A stretch of DNA of 26,536 nucleotides from an uncultured Eubacteriales bacterium (GCA_900546915.1 UREY01000028.1:1-26536); one strand, 5' to 3'. Numbered from the stretch's first letter, positions 1 to 6,916 are shown. The notes: generated by a model not told the origin, from the sequence alone. Numbers and translations are program-made.

Positions 1-506
1 TTATGATTTACTTCGTGGGCCAGCGCAACAGGAAGGCGAGTCAGTGTAAATTCATGGGGGATTAGCCACGCCATGATATACCCCGGAATCCCGCCATCAC
101 CGCAATATCCTTCATTCAGAGTGATATAGGGGCTTTCAGCGTTTGCCAATAGAACTGTAAATAAATACTCGCTAACTGGAAGTTCAATCCCATTGTTCAA
201 AAAACATTCTAGGGATTTCTGAATGGATTGCTTACAAGATGCCCATAGCCGATCCGAAGAAAGGCTTTCAATATTTGCTTTTTGTGGCTGATCTACCTTT
301 GTGGGGGAGATCAAGCCCAGCATATCGCTTGCCATAATAATATCATAGCCATTGGGTGTAGCTGACTTCATGGGAATTTGATAACAGTCCCACTTGCCCT
401 TAAAGGGCATCATCAGTTCATACCGGTAAATGTCGTTTTTCTTTTCTACGGGAGCCTCCATGATTTTTTTGTAGACAGCATCCGAACGTACACAACTTAA
501 TTTCAT
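1..506 (-). CDS. DUF2268-type putative Zn-dependent protease, N-terminal part (cut by window edge)
   Basis: The reading frame starts at the ATG at 506-504 and stays open for 168 codons to the left edge, so the C-terminus is missing. The last visible residues are ALAHEVNH, which fit an HExxH zinc-protease motif and match the layout of DUF2268 (YjaZ-like) putative metalloproteases, where this motif sits in the C-terminal half. The protein begins MKLSCVRSDAVYKKIMEAP and has no signal peptide or obvious membrane segment. An AAGGAA ribosome site lies about 9 nt before the ATG, and a MerR-style promoter lies just upstream. Family assignment is from memory of the motif and overall shape. The substrate is unknown. 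The AT-richer sequence and the broken neighbour at 820-1429 fit an accessory region. Confidence 0.75.
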   Translation of the reverse strand, partial: MKLSCVRSDAVYKKIMEAPVEKKNDIYRYELMMPFKGKWDCYQIPMKSATPNGYDIIMASDMLGLISPTKVDQPQKANIESLSSDRLWASCKQSIQKSLECFLNNGIELPVSEYLFTVLLANAESPYITLNEGYCGDGGIPGYIMAWLIPHEFTLTRLPVALAHEVNH

Positions 507-819
507 ATAGCCACATTCCTTTCTTGTTTCATATAGCATACACTATGACGTAACGTGAGTGTCAAGAGGGATGTTAGGAACTGTACCATATTTTTTGAAA
601 AGGGCAAGCCTTTCATAATGGGCCAATCCACACAAAGCAGGTTGGCCTATTTGGGCAGGGAACTGGCCTGCCTTGCTTTAAGTGAAATGTTTTTCTTATT
701 TACTATTTTTATTAGTTTGGAAACAAAAGTTACTCTATTATCAAAAAACTTGTTTTCCACATGTGGTGTGTAATCTGTCACTCACAGAAATAAAACATAT
801 CTTTGAGGAGGACGCAATC
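507..819. other. Intergenic region between divergent genes
   Basis: This 313-nt stretch holds the MerR-type promoter at its left end and small inverted repeats (GGCCAA at 621-626 with TTGGCC at 642-647; GGCAGG with CCTGCC nearby). The rest is AT-rich. Short open frames here lack a ribosome site and resemble no protein I recognise. A GAGGAGG ribosome site for the SprT-like gene is at its right end. Confidence 0.5.
535..565 (-). promoter_or_regulatory. MerR-type promoter with 19-bp spacer and operator palindrome
   Basis: On the minus strand TTGACA (565-560) and TATGCT (540-535) are separated by 19 bp, longer than the usual 17. The spacer is centred on an inverted repeat (arms ACACT and AGTGT at 562-558 and 544-540, core ACGTTACGT). 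Over-long spacers with a dyad between -35 and -10 are the hallmark of promoters activated by MerR-family regulators. The promoter points at the DUF2268 gene about 30 nt downstream. No merR gene is in the window; it may lie beyond the left edge. Confidence 0.7.
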
Positions 820-1429
820 ATGCTGCAAATATCTGAAATCGTAAAGAAAACCGAGGAAATGTTCGACCTGTTCAACGAGCATTTCTATGATAATGAATTG
901 ACTCGCCCGGCGATCACCGTATCCCCGGACGGAGGGCGTGGGGCTTACGGCTGGTGTAGTATCAATGAAATCTGTACGCCAGCGGTGAGAAATACCGGGA
1001 AACCAATCTTTGCGCTGAGTATCTTGACCGGCCTATTTTCAAGCTGGCCGCCACGCTTTTACATGAAATGACGCATCTCTATAATCTGGTTCACAGCATC
1101 CAAGACGTAAGCAACAATGGCTATTACCATAACCTGAAATTCAAAGCTACCGCCGAGGCCCATGGCCTGCACATTGAGAAGCACGACAAATACGGATGGA
1201 CAGTAACGATGCTGGCCCCGGGGGCGGAGGCATGGATCAGGGAAACCTTGGGCGAGGATAAAATCAACGCCAGCCGCTTACCGGTGGAGGCACCACCAAA
1301 GGCGGGAGCAAAAAATCCAAGAACCGCAGTATCAAATATGCCTGCTCTTGCTGCGACACCATCATCCGGGCAACGCGGGAGGTCAATGTAATCTGCGGGG
1401 ATTGCGGAGAGCCTGTCGAGCGGGCATAA
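820..1429 (+). pseudogene. SprT-like zinc metalloprotease gene, broken by two frameshifts
   Basis: Three consecutive reading frames together spell one SprT-like protein. The first (from ATG 820, after GAGGAGG) gives the N-terminal helix and a GRGAYGWCS stretch. Near 979-983 the frame shifts by what looks like a 1-nt deletion, and the new frame continues into LAATLLHEMTHLYNLVHS, containing the zinc site HEMTH (codons 1062-1076). At a run of six A's (1310-1315) one base again seems missing; the third frame carries a C-terminal Cys ribbon (CSCCD ... CGDC) and ends at TAA 1427-1429. Read through, it would be about 203 aa, usual for SprT-like proteins of Bacillota accessory regions. Two independent lesions suggest a decayed gene, though the A-run lesion could be a sequencing error. 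Confidence 0.8.
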
Positions 1430-1438
1430 AATAAAGAA

Positions 1439-1463
1439 AGCGGGAGCCGCGAAGGTTCCCGCT
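1439..1463 (+). terminator. Hairpin after the SprT-like pseudogene
   Basis: AGCGGGAGCC and GGTTCCCGCT form a stem around a short GCGAA loop, 10 nt after the pseudogene stop. The T-run that follows is weak (TAAATTGTTCT), so it would be only a moderate intrinsic terminator. Confidence 0.55.
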
Positions 1464-1534
1464 AAATTGTTCTATATGGGATATGAGGCGCTGGTTGGGG
1501 GCGGACACTTTTTAGCGTTTCCTCATTTCCTTAT

Positions 1535-1667
1535 TACTATGGGCCGGAGGGGGTGCAAAAGTGGGCTTCCAAGCGCCTACCAAGCCGCCATACCAAGGGC
1601 AGGCCCGCTGGCGAGATGTATTGCCAAGCTCACAGAAAACAGAAAAAGCCCGGAAAGGCCCATAGTA
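1535..1667. repeat. Inverted repeat TACTATGGGCC, arms 11 bp, 133 bp overall
   Basis: TACTATGGGCC at 1535-1545 is exactly complementary to GGCCCATAGTA at 1657-1667. The enclosed ~110 nt encode nothing recognisable. It could be the ends of a small non-autonomous element, recombination sites of an element next to ssrA, or an RNA fold. No flanking target duplication was found by eye. Confidence 0.45.
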
Positions 1668-1688
1668 TCAGGCTTTCCTGGCATAGAT

Positions 1689-1726
1689 ACAAAAACAGCC
1701 CTCCAAATCGGAAGGCTGTTTTTGTA
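1689..1726 (-). terminator. Terminator of ssrA (symmetric, could act both ways)
   Basis: CAAAAACAGCC and GGCTGTTTTTG pair around CTCCAAATCGGAA, which itself pairs partly. The arms supply a T-run in either direction. It lies about 20 nt beyond the 3' CCA end of tmRNA on the minus strand, as expected for its terminator. Confidence 0.8.
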
Positions 1727-1746
1727 TGAAAGTTTGTTCCTTAATA

Positions 1747-2095
1747 TGGTGGAGGCGGGGGGAATCGAACCCCCGTCCGAAAGCAGCTTGACGGGAACTT
1801 CTCCGGGCGCAGTTTGTTATTTACCTTCCCTCAACCCGGCGGGAACAAACACCCTACGGGAATTGGTAGCTTCATGATGCATGGTACGGGCAAAGCTTAC
1901 CGTACGCACGGTCACCACTATCATCACACCCGAACCCGGCTCGTGGTCCTTCCGGGGCGGATGGGCGGCCTAATTAGGCTGCCAGAGCAACGTTTTCGTT
2001 GTCAGTTAATTTTAAAAGTTGCCCGTTTTATCGTGGTCAGGCGCCACGGCCCGCTATTCCGGCCTCACTGCCCCCGTCGAAACCAGTACGCCCCC
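1747..2095 (-). ncRNA. ssrA: Transfer-messenger RNA (tmRNA)
   Basis: The minus strand begins GGGGGCGTACTGGTTTCGAC at 2095, the standard tmRNA 5' end, and finishes with a tRNA-like T-arm (GGGTTCGATTCCCCC) and CGCCTCCACCA at 1747. The first seven bases pair with the 3' acceptor strand (one G-U), and CCA is encoded. Length is 349 nt, normal for a one-piece tmRNA. The tag frame is visible: codons at 2006-1977 read ...DNENVALAA before TAA at 1976-1974, with the usual hydrophobic ALAA tail recognised by proteases. tmRNA rescues ribosomes stalled on broken mRNA together with SmpB, whose gene lies upstream on the same strand. The exact resume codon cannot be fixed by eye. Confidence 0.97.
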
Positions 2096-2116
2096 ATATA
2101 GATAGGGGAGGGGCGG

Positions 2117-2140
2117 TCAGGCGGCGAATCTGCCGCCTGA
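2117..2140 (-). terminator. Hairpin between the cyclophilin gene and ssrA
   Basis: TCAGGCGGC (2117-2125) and GCCGCCTGA (2132-2140) make a 9-bp GC-rich stem 27 nt after the cyclophilin stop. There is no U-run on the minus strand, so it may be a partial terminator, an RNA-stabilising 3' end or a processing site upstream of the tmRNA 5' end. Confidence 0.5.
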
Positions 2141-2166
2141 GCCGGGTATGAAACGAAAATTTTAAT

Positions 2167-2703
2167 TTAAGACCGGCCGTAAGGGTCGGGGAGCTGGTTG
2201 GGTTCCGGATAAGTTTCGCCGTGGGTATCCACGGTGATACGACGAATTTTCTGCTCTGCCAGCGGACGGTCGTTCCGGTCTGTTTTTGTCGTGGCAATCT
2301 GATCTACCACGTCCATTCCTTCCGTCACTTTGCCAAAGGCAGCGTATTGGCCGTCCAAATGCTTGGCATCGGCATGCATGATAAAAAATTGACTGCCGGC
2401 AGAGTTAGGGGACTGGGAACGGGCCATAGATAAAACACCCCGTTTGTGTTTGATGGGGTTATCTACCCCGTTGAACAAAAACTCGCCTTTGATGCAATAG
2501 CCGGGACCACCCATCCCCGTGCCATCCGGGCAACCGCCTTGAATCATGAAGCCAGGTATGATCCGGTGAAAAGTCAGACCGTCATAAAAGCCTTTATGAA
2601 TTAAACTGATAAAATTAAATACCGACTGCGGCGCCTGTTCGGGGTAGAGCTCAGCAACAATGGAGCCACCGTTTTCCATTTCTATGGTAATGACGGGATT
2701 CAT
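2167..2703 (-). CDS. Cyclophilin-type peptidyl-prolyl cis-trans isomerase
   Basis: This 178-aa protein is a single cytoplasmic cyclophilin domain that catalyses proline cis-trans isomerisation. The active-site segment FHRIIPGFMIQGG (about residues 45-57, with R47, F52 and Q55) and the second signature MARSQSPNSAGSQFFIMH (about 93-110) are intact. There is no signal peptide or lipobox. The length is typical of the small bacterial PpiB-type enzymes. The ATG follows the smpB stop by 5 nt and has GAGAGG about 11 nt upstream, inside the end of smpB, so the two genes are almost certainly cotranscribed. Nothing in the sequence is unusual; the specific client proteins are unknown. Confidence 0.95.
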   Translation of the reverse strand: MNPVITIEMENGGSIVAELYPEQAPQSVFNFISLIHKGFYDGLTFHRIIPGFMIQGGCPDGTGMGGPGYCIKGEFLFNGVDNPIKHKRGVLSMARSQSPNSAGSQFFIMHADAKHLDGQYAAFGKVTEGMDVVDQIATTKTDRNDRPLAEQKIRRITVDTHGETYPEPNQLPDPYGRS

Positions 2704-2708
2704 AAGAA

Positions 2709-3170
2709 TTAATACCTCTCTTTCATGGCACGGTCAATCTGCCGCTTGGCGTCTTTTACAGCGGCATCCTGCCGTTTATCATAAAGCTTTTTGCCCTTGC
2801 ACAGCCCAATGGCTACTTTTACCCGGGCATTTTTAAAATAAACCGAGATGGGAATCAGAGCGTAACCGTCTTGCTTTACTTTTCCATACAACCGGTTGAT
2901 TTCTTGTCTATGCATCAGCAGCCGGCGGGATCTTCGAGGATCCTTGTTAAATATGTTGCCCTTTTCATAGGGAGAAATGTGCATTTGATTCACGAAGAGC
3001 TGTCCGTCTTTTATCCCGCACCAGGCGTCCTTCAGATTCAGGGTACCGGCGCGAATAGACTTGACTTCGGTTCCAAAGAGCTCAATGCCGGCTTCGTATT
3101 CTTCCTCCACAAAGTAGTCGTGGTAGACCTGCCGGTTTTTCGCTACAGTTTTTATGCCTTTTGCCTCCAA
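2709..3170 (-). CDS. smpB: SsrA-binding protein SmpB
   Basis: SmpB binds the tRNA-like end of tmRNA and carries it to stalled ribosomes. The protein shows the family landmarks [39 protein letters not shown] near the N-terminus, the middle HISPYEKGN segment and the basic KKLYDKRQ...RQIDRAMK tail. The frame is open from an ATG at 3212, but that codon is only a few bases after the likely transcription start and would give an over-long protein. The TTG at 3170-3168 has GAGGTGA upstream at ideal spacing and yields 153 aa, the usual length, so I chose it; GTG at 3179 is an alternative. It sits two genes upstream of ssrA on the same strand, a classic linkage. Confidence 0.93.
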   Translation of the reverse strand: MEAKGIKTVAKNRQVYHDYFVEEEYEAGIELFGTEVKSIRAGTLNLKDAWCGIKDGQLFVNQMHISPYEKGNIFNKDPRRSRRLLMHRQEINRLYGKVKQDGYALIPISVYFKNARVKVAIGLCKGKKLYDKRQDAAVKDAKRQIDRAMKERY

Positions 3171-3220
3171 GGATTTCACCTCACCTTGCTGCAGACGGAT
3201 GCACAGACACATCTATTGTG

Positions 3221-3229
3221 ATTATACCA
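3221..3229 (-). promoter_or_regulatory. Extended -10 promoter of smpB-ppi(-ssrA)
   Basis: The minus strand reads TGGTATAAT, a perfect -10 with the extended TGn motif. The nearby TTGACA (3239-3234) is only 7 bp away, too close to act as its -35. The start point would fall near 3214, making the ATG at 3212 practically leaderless and favouring the internal TTG start of smpB. Confidence 0.65.
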
Positions 3230-3257
3230 TAGCTGTCAAGGAATCAGACATTCCCCT

Positions 3258-3914
3258 TTAAAATAAAAATTGCTCCAATTCTGTCGGGGTTGCAAAGGAA
3301 AAGTCGCAATACCGTTTCATAAAAGCGGAAATTTCCGGTATCTCCGGACGTCCCCATCCAGCCCAGGCGAAGGGGACGTTCCGAGTTTTTGCCATATCGA
3401 AGCCGGATTTCATATCGTCTACCACCAAAAGCTCTGTAGGACTTAAGCTGTAAGCTTTCATAATCTGATCCAAGGGATAAGGGGCGGGCTTGCGCTTTTC
3501 GGGTCCCAGCTCCCATCCATAAATGCAGTCGGGGCGCAGGCCAAAATGAGTTTGATAATCTCGCAGAATGTTCTCCCGGGCGGAATGAGATACTACACAT
3601 ATGAGACCACCGGCTTGCTTCTGGCGGTGCAAGATACCGGCCATATCCGGAAAGCAGGGAGGTGTGTGGGACATCACATAGTCCAGCCAGATTTCAAATT
3701 GTGTGTGAAACTCTTCTTCCGTAAAGTGGAAATGGCGCGTGCACATTCCAGAGAAGCCTTCTCGAAAAGTCCACAGGGAAAAGTCTTCCAGGGAAATGGT
3801 CTGCCCTGGACGAAGTGCATCCAGAGCTTTTAAAAAAGCGGGGTAGTTCACGGTGGACTCGCTTTGGACTACGGTATCATCATGGTCCAATACCAAGCAG
3901 GGATATTTCAGCAT
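3258..3914 (-). CDS. HAD-superfamily hydrolase (phosphoglycolate phosphatase-like)
   Basis: The 218-aa protein has the four HAD motifs: motif I LDHDDTV with nucleophile D10 and D12 (DxDxT), motif II VSHS in the middle, the motif III lysine in EKRKPAP, and motif IV VVDDMKSG. The helical cap between motifs I and II (about residues 20-85) fits subclass I enzymes that act on small phosphate esters. The substrate cannot be told. An in-frame ATG at 3932 exists, but GGAGG lies 5 nt before the ATG at 3914, so the shorter form is chosen. It is a single-gene unit with its own promoter and is divergent from the small gene at 4113. Confidence 0.88.
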   Translation of the reverse strand: MLKYPCLVLDHDDTVVQSESTVNYPAFLKALDALRPGQTISLEDFSLWTFREGFSGMCTRHFHFTEEEFHTQFEIWLDYVMSHTPPCFPDMAGILHRQKQAGGLICVVSHSARENILRDYQTHFGLRPDCIYGWELGPEKRKPAPYPLDQIMKAYSLSPTELLVVDDMKSGFDMAKTRNVPFAWAGWGRPEIPEISAFMKRYCDFSFATPTELEQFLF

Positions 3915-3971
3915 AATGGCCTCCAAAAACATAACTGAAGATACAGGCGGGACGGAATGAGCTAGGGGAGC

Positions 3972-4000
3972 ATTATAGCAGACCGGTTTGAAAATTGCAA
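3972..4000 (-). promoter_or_regulatory. Sigma-A-type promoter of the HAD hydrolase gene
   Basis: On the minus strand TTGCAA (4000-3995) and TATAAT (3977-3972) are spaced by 17 bp, with the gene's ribosome site about 50 nt downstream. Confidence 0.7.
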
Positions 4001-4044
4001 TAGAAAAGCAAGAGAGAAAGGCGAAAAATGACAGAAAATGGAGC

Positions 4045-4073
4045 TTGAAAAATGTGCAAGCTTATGGTAAAAT
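4045..4073 (+). promoter_or_regulatory. Sigma-A-type promoter of the small gene at 4113
   Basis: TTGAAA (4045-4050) and TAAAAT (4068-4073) are 17 bp apart and the -10 is extended (TGG before TAAAAT). It lies about 40 nt before the ATG at 4113 and supports that this short frame is expressed. Confidence 0.7.
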
Positions 4074-4112
4074 GAACAAAAGTTCAAAACAAACGTTTTA
4101 GGATGTGGCAGG

Positions 4113-4376
4113 ATGGAGCGTCGGAAAATTGAAGTGATTTCGGTGTGCGATACAGGAGGCGGCATACGCCCACTTCGGATCCGGTTTGAGGGAACGGATC
4201 ATCAGCTGCACCGGGTGGATATTGACCGGGTGCTGGATGTCCGGGAAGTGGCCTTTGTCGGGGTTGAGGCGCTGGTATTTCTGTGCCGGGCTCGGTGGGA
4301 GGGCCGGGAACGGGTGCTGGAACTGCAGTACACCATTCGGACTCACGATTGGTGCTTGCTTAGGTGGGTATATTGA
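4113..4376 (+). CDS. Small protein of unknown function, 87 aa
   Basis: I do not recognise a named family. The protein (MERRKIEVISVCDTGGGIRPLRIRFEGTD... ending LLRWVY) is rich in beta-strand-like alternating residues and charged side chains. It has no membrane segment and only two cysteines, not arranged as a metal site. Support for a real gene: a good promoter at 4045-4073, an AGG ribosome site at 4100-4102, a full-length frame that ends 11 nt before a strong hairpin, and a composition like its neighbours. The regular strand pattern with GGIRPLRIRFEG and VDRV-like spacing could form a small beta-barrel, but this is only a guess. It is a monocistronic unit between two minus-strand genes. Confidence 0.7.
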   Translation: MERRKIEVISVCDTGGGIRPLRIRFEGTDHQLHRVDIDRVLDVREVAFVGVEALVFLCRARWEGRERVLELQYTIRTHDWCLLRWVY

Positions 4377-4387
4377 CAGGAGGAAAG

Positions 4388-4419
4388 GGGCTGTCTCAAA
4401 ACGTGTTTTGGGACAGCCC
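4388..4419. terminator. Shared hairpin between convergent genes
   Basis: GGGCTGTCTCAAAA (4388-4401) and TTTTGGGACAGCCC (4406-4419) form a 14-bp stem with one mismatch-like G-T and a CGTG loop. It sits 11 nt after the small gene and 10 nt after the alcohol dehydrogenase stop on the other strand, so it can end both transcripts. A half-copy of this kind of sequence (TTTGAGACAGACCC) is seen at about 20186-20199. Confidence 0.75.
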
Positions 4420-4429
4420 ACAGAAAAAG

Positions 4430-5491
4430 TTACAGGATCACAACCGGTTTAATGAGATCGCGGGGCTTCTCTTTCATAAGCAGCAAGGCTTCTTCCATGT
4501 GTGCAAAGCCATGGAAGCGGTGCGTCAACAGGCGAGAGGTATCCAACCGGCCGGTTTCCAACAGAGATGCCAACTTTTCCATCCGCAGCCGGCCGCCGGG
4601 CATCAGACCGCCGCGAATGGTTTTATGGCCCATGCCGCAGCCCCATTCGGCCCGGGGAATTTTCACATAATCCCCGCTGCCCAGGTAGTTGACGTTGCCG
4701 ATATAGCCACCAGGCTTTACCATTTCTACAGCTTGCCGGAAGGTATCGTTGTCGCCGCCGGCCAGGATGACCCGGTCCACGCCCTTTCCGTGTGTTTTGT
4801 CCAACACCTGCTGGACAATATCGCCCTCCCGGTAATTGATGACGTCGGTGGCGCCGTACGCTTGAGCGGCTTCCACGCACACAGGCCGGGAACCTACGGC
4901 GAACAAGCGAGATGCGCCGCGCAGTGCCGCACCGGCTACTGCCATCAGACCGACGGGGCCGATGCCCACCACACAGACGGTATCGCCGAATTGTACATCG
5001 GCCAGCTCTACGCCGTGGAGGCCGGTGGGGACCATATCGCTGAGCATGACGGCGGCAGCGGGATCCAGGCCTTCCGGCAGAAGGGCGAGATTGGCGTCTG
5101 CCTCATTTACATGGAAATACTCTGCGAAGACGCCGTCTTTGAAATTGGAAAATTTCCAACCGGCCAGCATGCCGCCGGAGTGCATGGAATATCCGCCTTG
5201 TGCTTCCAGGCTGCCCCAATCCGGTGTGATAGCCGGAACGATGACCCGATCTCCGACCTTCAGGTCCTTTACTAGGCTCCCTACTTTCACGATTTCCCCG
5301 ACGGCCTCATGGCCCAGGATCATGCTGGTACGTTCGCCAATGGCGCCTTCCCAGACAGTGTGAATATCGGATGTGCAAGGAGAGACGGCTAGAGGCCGCA
5401 CGATGGCGTCCAAGGGTCCGCAGGCCGGTACCTCTTTTTCGATCCAGCCGGTTTTCCCGATTCCCAACATGGCAAAACCTTTCATTTTCAC
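4430..5491 (-). CDS. NADP-dependent secondary alcohol dehydrogenase (zinc-type)
   Basis: The 353-aa protein is very close in layout to the Clostridium beijerinckii / Thermoanaerobacter brockii secondary alcohol dehydrogenases, which interconvert secondary alcohols such as isopropanol with ketones. Visible features: start (M)KMKGFAMLGIGK, catalytic zinc ligands in SPCTSD (C39) and LGHEA (H61, E62) plus the DMVPTG aspartate (about D152), a Rossmann motif VVGIGPVGL, and the NADP-selecting GSRP followed by a YGATD tyrosine. The structural-zinc four-cysteine loop of horse-liver-type enzymes is absent, as in this subgroup. The GTG at 5491 is chosen because GAAGGGG lies 8 nt upstream; an ATG two codons later is possible. 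It is monocistronic with a strong promoter. The natural substrate here is not proven. Confidence 0.93.
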   Translation of the reverse strand: MKMKGFAMLGIGKTGWIEKEVPACGPLDAIVRPLAVSPCTSDIHTVWEGAIGERTSMILGHEAVGEIVKVGSLVKDLKVGDRVIVPAITPDWGSLEAQGGYSMHSGGMLAGWKFSNFKDGVFAEYFHVNEADANLALLPEGLDPAAAVMLSDMVPTGLHGVELADVQFGDTVCVVGIGPVGLMAVAGAALRGASRLFAVGSRPVCVEAAQAYGATDVINYREGDIVQQVLDKTHGKGVDRVILAGGDNDTFRQAVEMVKPGGYIGNVNYLGSGDYVKIPRAEWGCGMGHKTIRGGLMPGGRLRMEKLASLLETGRLDTSRLLTHRFHGFAHMEEALLLMKEKPRDLIKPVVIL

Positions 5492-5541
5492 ATGTATCGC
5501 CCCTTCTGTATCGATATATTTGTACTGAAATGTACGGCCTT

Positions 5542-5570
5542 ATTATATACAGCGAGGGGCGCGTTGTCAA
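5542..5570 (-). promoter_or_regulatory. Strong sigma-A promoter of the alcohol dehydrogenase gene
   Basis: Consensus TTGACA (5570-5565) and TATAAT (5547-5542) with a 17-bp spacer on the minus strand. Just downstream, GTAC-TGAAAT-GTAC (5522-5535) forms a short dyad around the expected start point that could be an operator. Confidence 0.8.
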
Positions 5571-5631
5571 TGCCTTTTTGTGCTCGTTCTGACATTCACG
5601 TGACCAATGGGCAGAAAGGAGTTTAGGGCGT

Positions 5632-6897
5632 ATGCCGAATCGAATTGTATTTCATATTGATGCCAACAGTGCTTTTTTATCTTGGTCGGCAGCCTATCGG
5701 GTTTTGATTTTAGGGGAGAAGCAGGATCTGCGGGAGATTCCTTCGGTGGTGGCGGGGGATCAAGCTTCCCGGCGCAGCATCATTCTGGCTAAAAGTGGTC
5801 CTGCAAAGCAATATGGAATTCAAACCGGGGAGCCGCTGTTTCAGGCGCTGGAAAAATATCCCCATTTGGCCGTAGTGAAACCGGATTACGGCTTATATGT
5901 GGCATGCTCCCGGCAAATGGTAGGGCTGCTGCGCCGGGTGGCTCCGGCAGTAGAACAATATTCCATAGACGAGGCATGGGCGGACATGACGGGGACAGAG
6001 GGGCTTTACGGTCCTCCTATGCAGGCGGCGGAGATGCTTCGGGAGAGAATTCACCGGGAATTGGGTTTTACCGTCAATATTGGGGTGTCCTCCAACAAGC
6101 TTTTGGCCAAAATTGCCGGGGATTTTCAAAAGCCCAATCGGGTTCACAGCCTGTTTCCGGAAGAAATTCCGCAAAAGCTGTGGCCGCTGCCGGTACGGAG
6201 TTTGTTTCTGGTTGGACCTGCGACTGAAACCAAATTGCACCGTTTGGGAATCGAGACCATAGGCGATTTGGCCCATGCGCCGGTGAGACAGCTTCGCCGG
6301 ATCCTGGGAAAGCAGGGCGAGACGATCTGGCATTTTGCCAATGGCCGCAATGCCGAGCCGGTCCGAAAGGAACCGGCGGAAAACAAAGGATATGGAAACT
6401 CCATTACGCTGCCCCGAGACGTAACGAATTTGGAGACAGCGCACCAAGTGCTGCTCAGCCTGTGCGAGACCGTGGGGGCGCGTATGCGGCGGGACCGAAA
6501 AAGCGGAAGCTGCATGACGGTTACCCTTCGAACAGCGGATTTTCAGGACTATACGCATCAAAAGCAAATGGCGGGAACCACAGACGTCACCCAAGCGCTG
6601 TACCGGGCTGCCTGTGAGGCATTTGATGAGGCATGGGATAGAAAAACGCCGTTGCGGCATATGGGGGTACAGGTGACCAAGCTGTCCACAGAGCCGTATT
6701 GTCAGTTTAATTTGTTTACACCGGAGGAACCGCAGCGATATGAACGAAAGGCCAAATTGGACGAGACGGTAGACTCTCTTCGGGGACGTTTTGGAGAGGA
6801 TGTCATTCGCCGGGCCAGATTTATCAAGACGGAGCTGGACCATATGTCCGGAGGGCTTTCCAAAGAGCGGCGGACCGGCGTCACCAAAGAAGTGTAG
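5632..6897 (+). CDS. dinB: Y-family DNA polymerase IV (translesion polymerase)
   Basis: This 421-aa protein copies past damaged bases at the replication fork. The N-terminal catalytic signature HIDANSAFLSW carries the metal-binding D10, and YSIDEAW supplies D113-E114. A helix-hairpin-helix segment follows (about residues 190-225, LHRLGIETIGDLAHAP), then the little-finger domain. QFNLF at residues 358-362 fits the beta-clamp binding motif expected near the end of DinB proteins. AAAGGAG lies 10 nt upstream of the ATG. The gene is alone on the plus strand, about 140 nt from the divergent alcohol dehydrogenase. I see no clear LexA box in front of it, so SOS control cannot be claimed. Gene-name choice between dinB and other UmuC-like Y polymerases is by resemblance. 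Confidence 0.92.
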   Translation: MPNRIVFHIDANSAFLSWSAAYRVLILGEKQDLREIPSVVAGDQASRRSIILAKSGPAKQYGIQTGEPLFQALEKYPHLAVVKPDYGLYVACSRQMVGLLRRVAPAVEQYSIDEAWADMTGTEGLYGPPMQAAEMLRERIHRELGFTVNIGVSSNKLLAKIAGDFQKPNRVHSLFPEEIPQKLWPLPVRSLFLVGPATETKLHRLGIETIGDLAHAPVRQLRRILGKQGETIWHFANGRNAEPVRKEPAENKGYGNSITLPRDVTNLETAHQVLLSLCETVGARMRRDRKSGSCMTVTLRTADFQDYTHQKQMAGTTDVTQALYRAACEAFDEAWDRKTPLRHMGVQVTKLSTEPYCQFNLFTPEEPQRYERKAKLDETVDSLRGRFGEDVIRRARFIKTELDHMSGGLSKERRTGVTKEV

Positions 6898-6916
6898 CAG
6901 CCGAAAGGCTGCTTTC
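6896..6916 (+). terminator. Short hairpin at the dinB stop
   Basis: AGCAGCC and GGCTGCT pair around a GAAA tetraloop, starting inside the stop codon, and are followed by only TTC. It is a weak or partial terminator. Confidence 0.5.

Larger units (their letters stand above)
1430..1746. other. Non-coding stretch between the SprT remnant and ssrA
   Basis: About 317 nt with no supportable gene. It contains the hairpin at 1439-1463, an 11-bp inverted repeat at 1535-1545/1657-1667, a smaller AAAGCC/GGCTTT dyad (about 1645-1676) and the strong bidirectional terminator at 1689-1726. An open frame crosses it (1467-1877) but runs into the tmRNA gene and is not credible. Confidence 0.5.

Noticed and set aside
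1751..1780. tRNA-like T-arm sequence suggesting a separate tRNA gene
   Set aside because: It is the 3' tRNA-like end of tmRNA; the matching 5' half is at 2060-2095 and the tag frame lies between.
3234..3239. TTGACA as the -35 of the smpB promoter
   Set aside because: Only 7 bp separate it from the -10, too short; the extended -10 motif explains the promoter better.
4364..5275. 303-codon plus-strand frame
   Set aside because: Antisense shadow of the alcohol dehydrogenase, whose zinc and NADP motifs are unmistakable.
5571..5631. SOS (LexA) box in front of dinB
   Set aside because: I looked for a GAAC-N4-GTTC type box and found none convincing, so no SOS claim is made.
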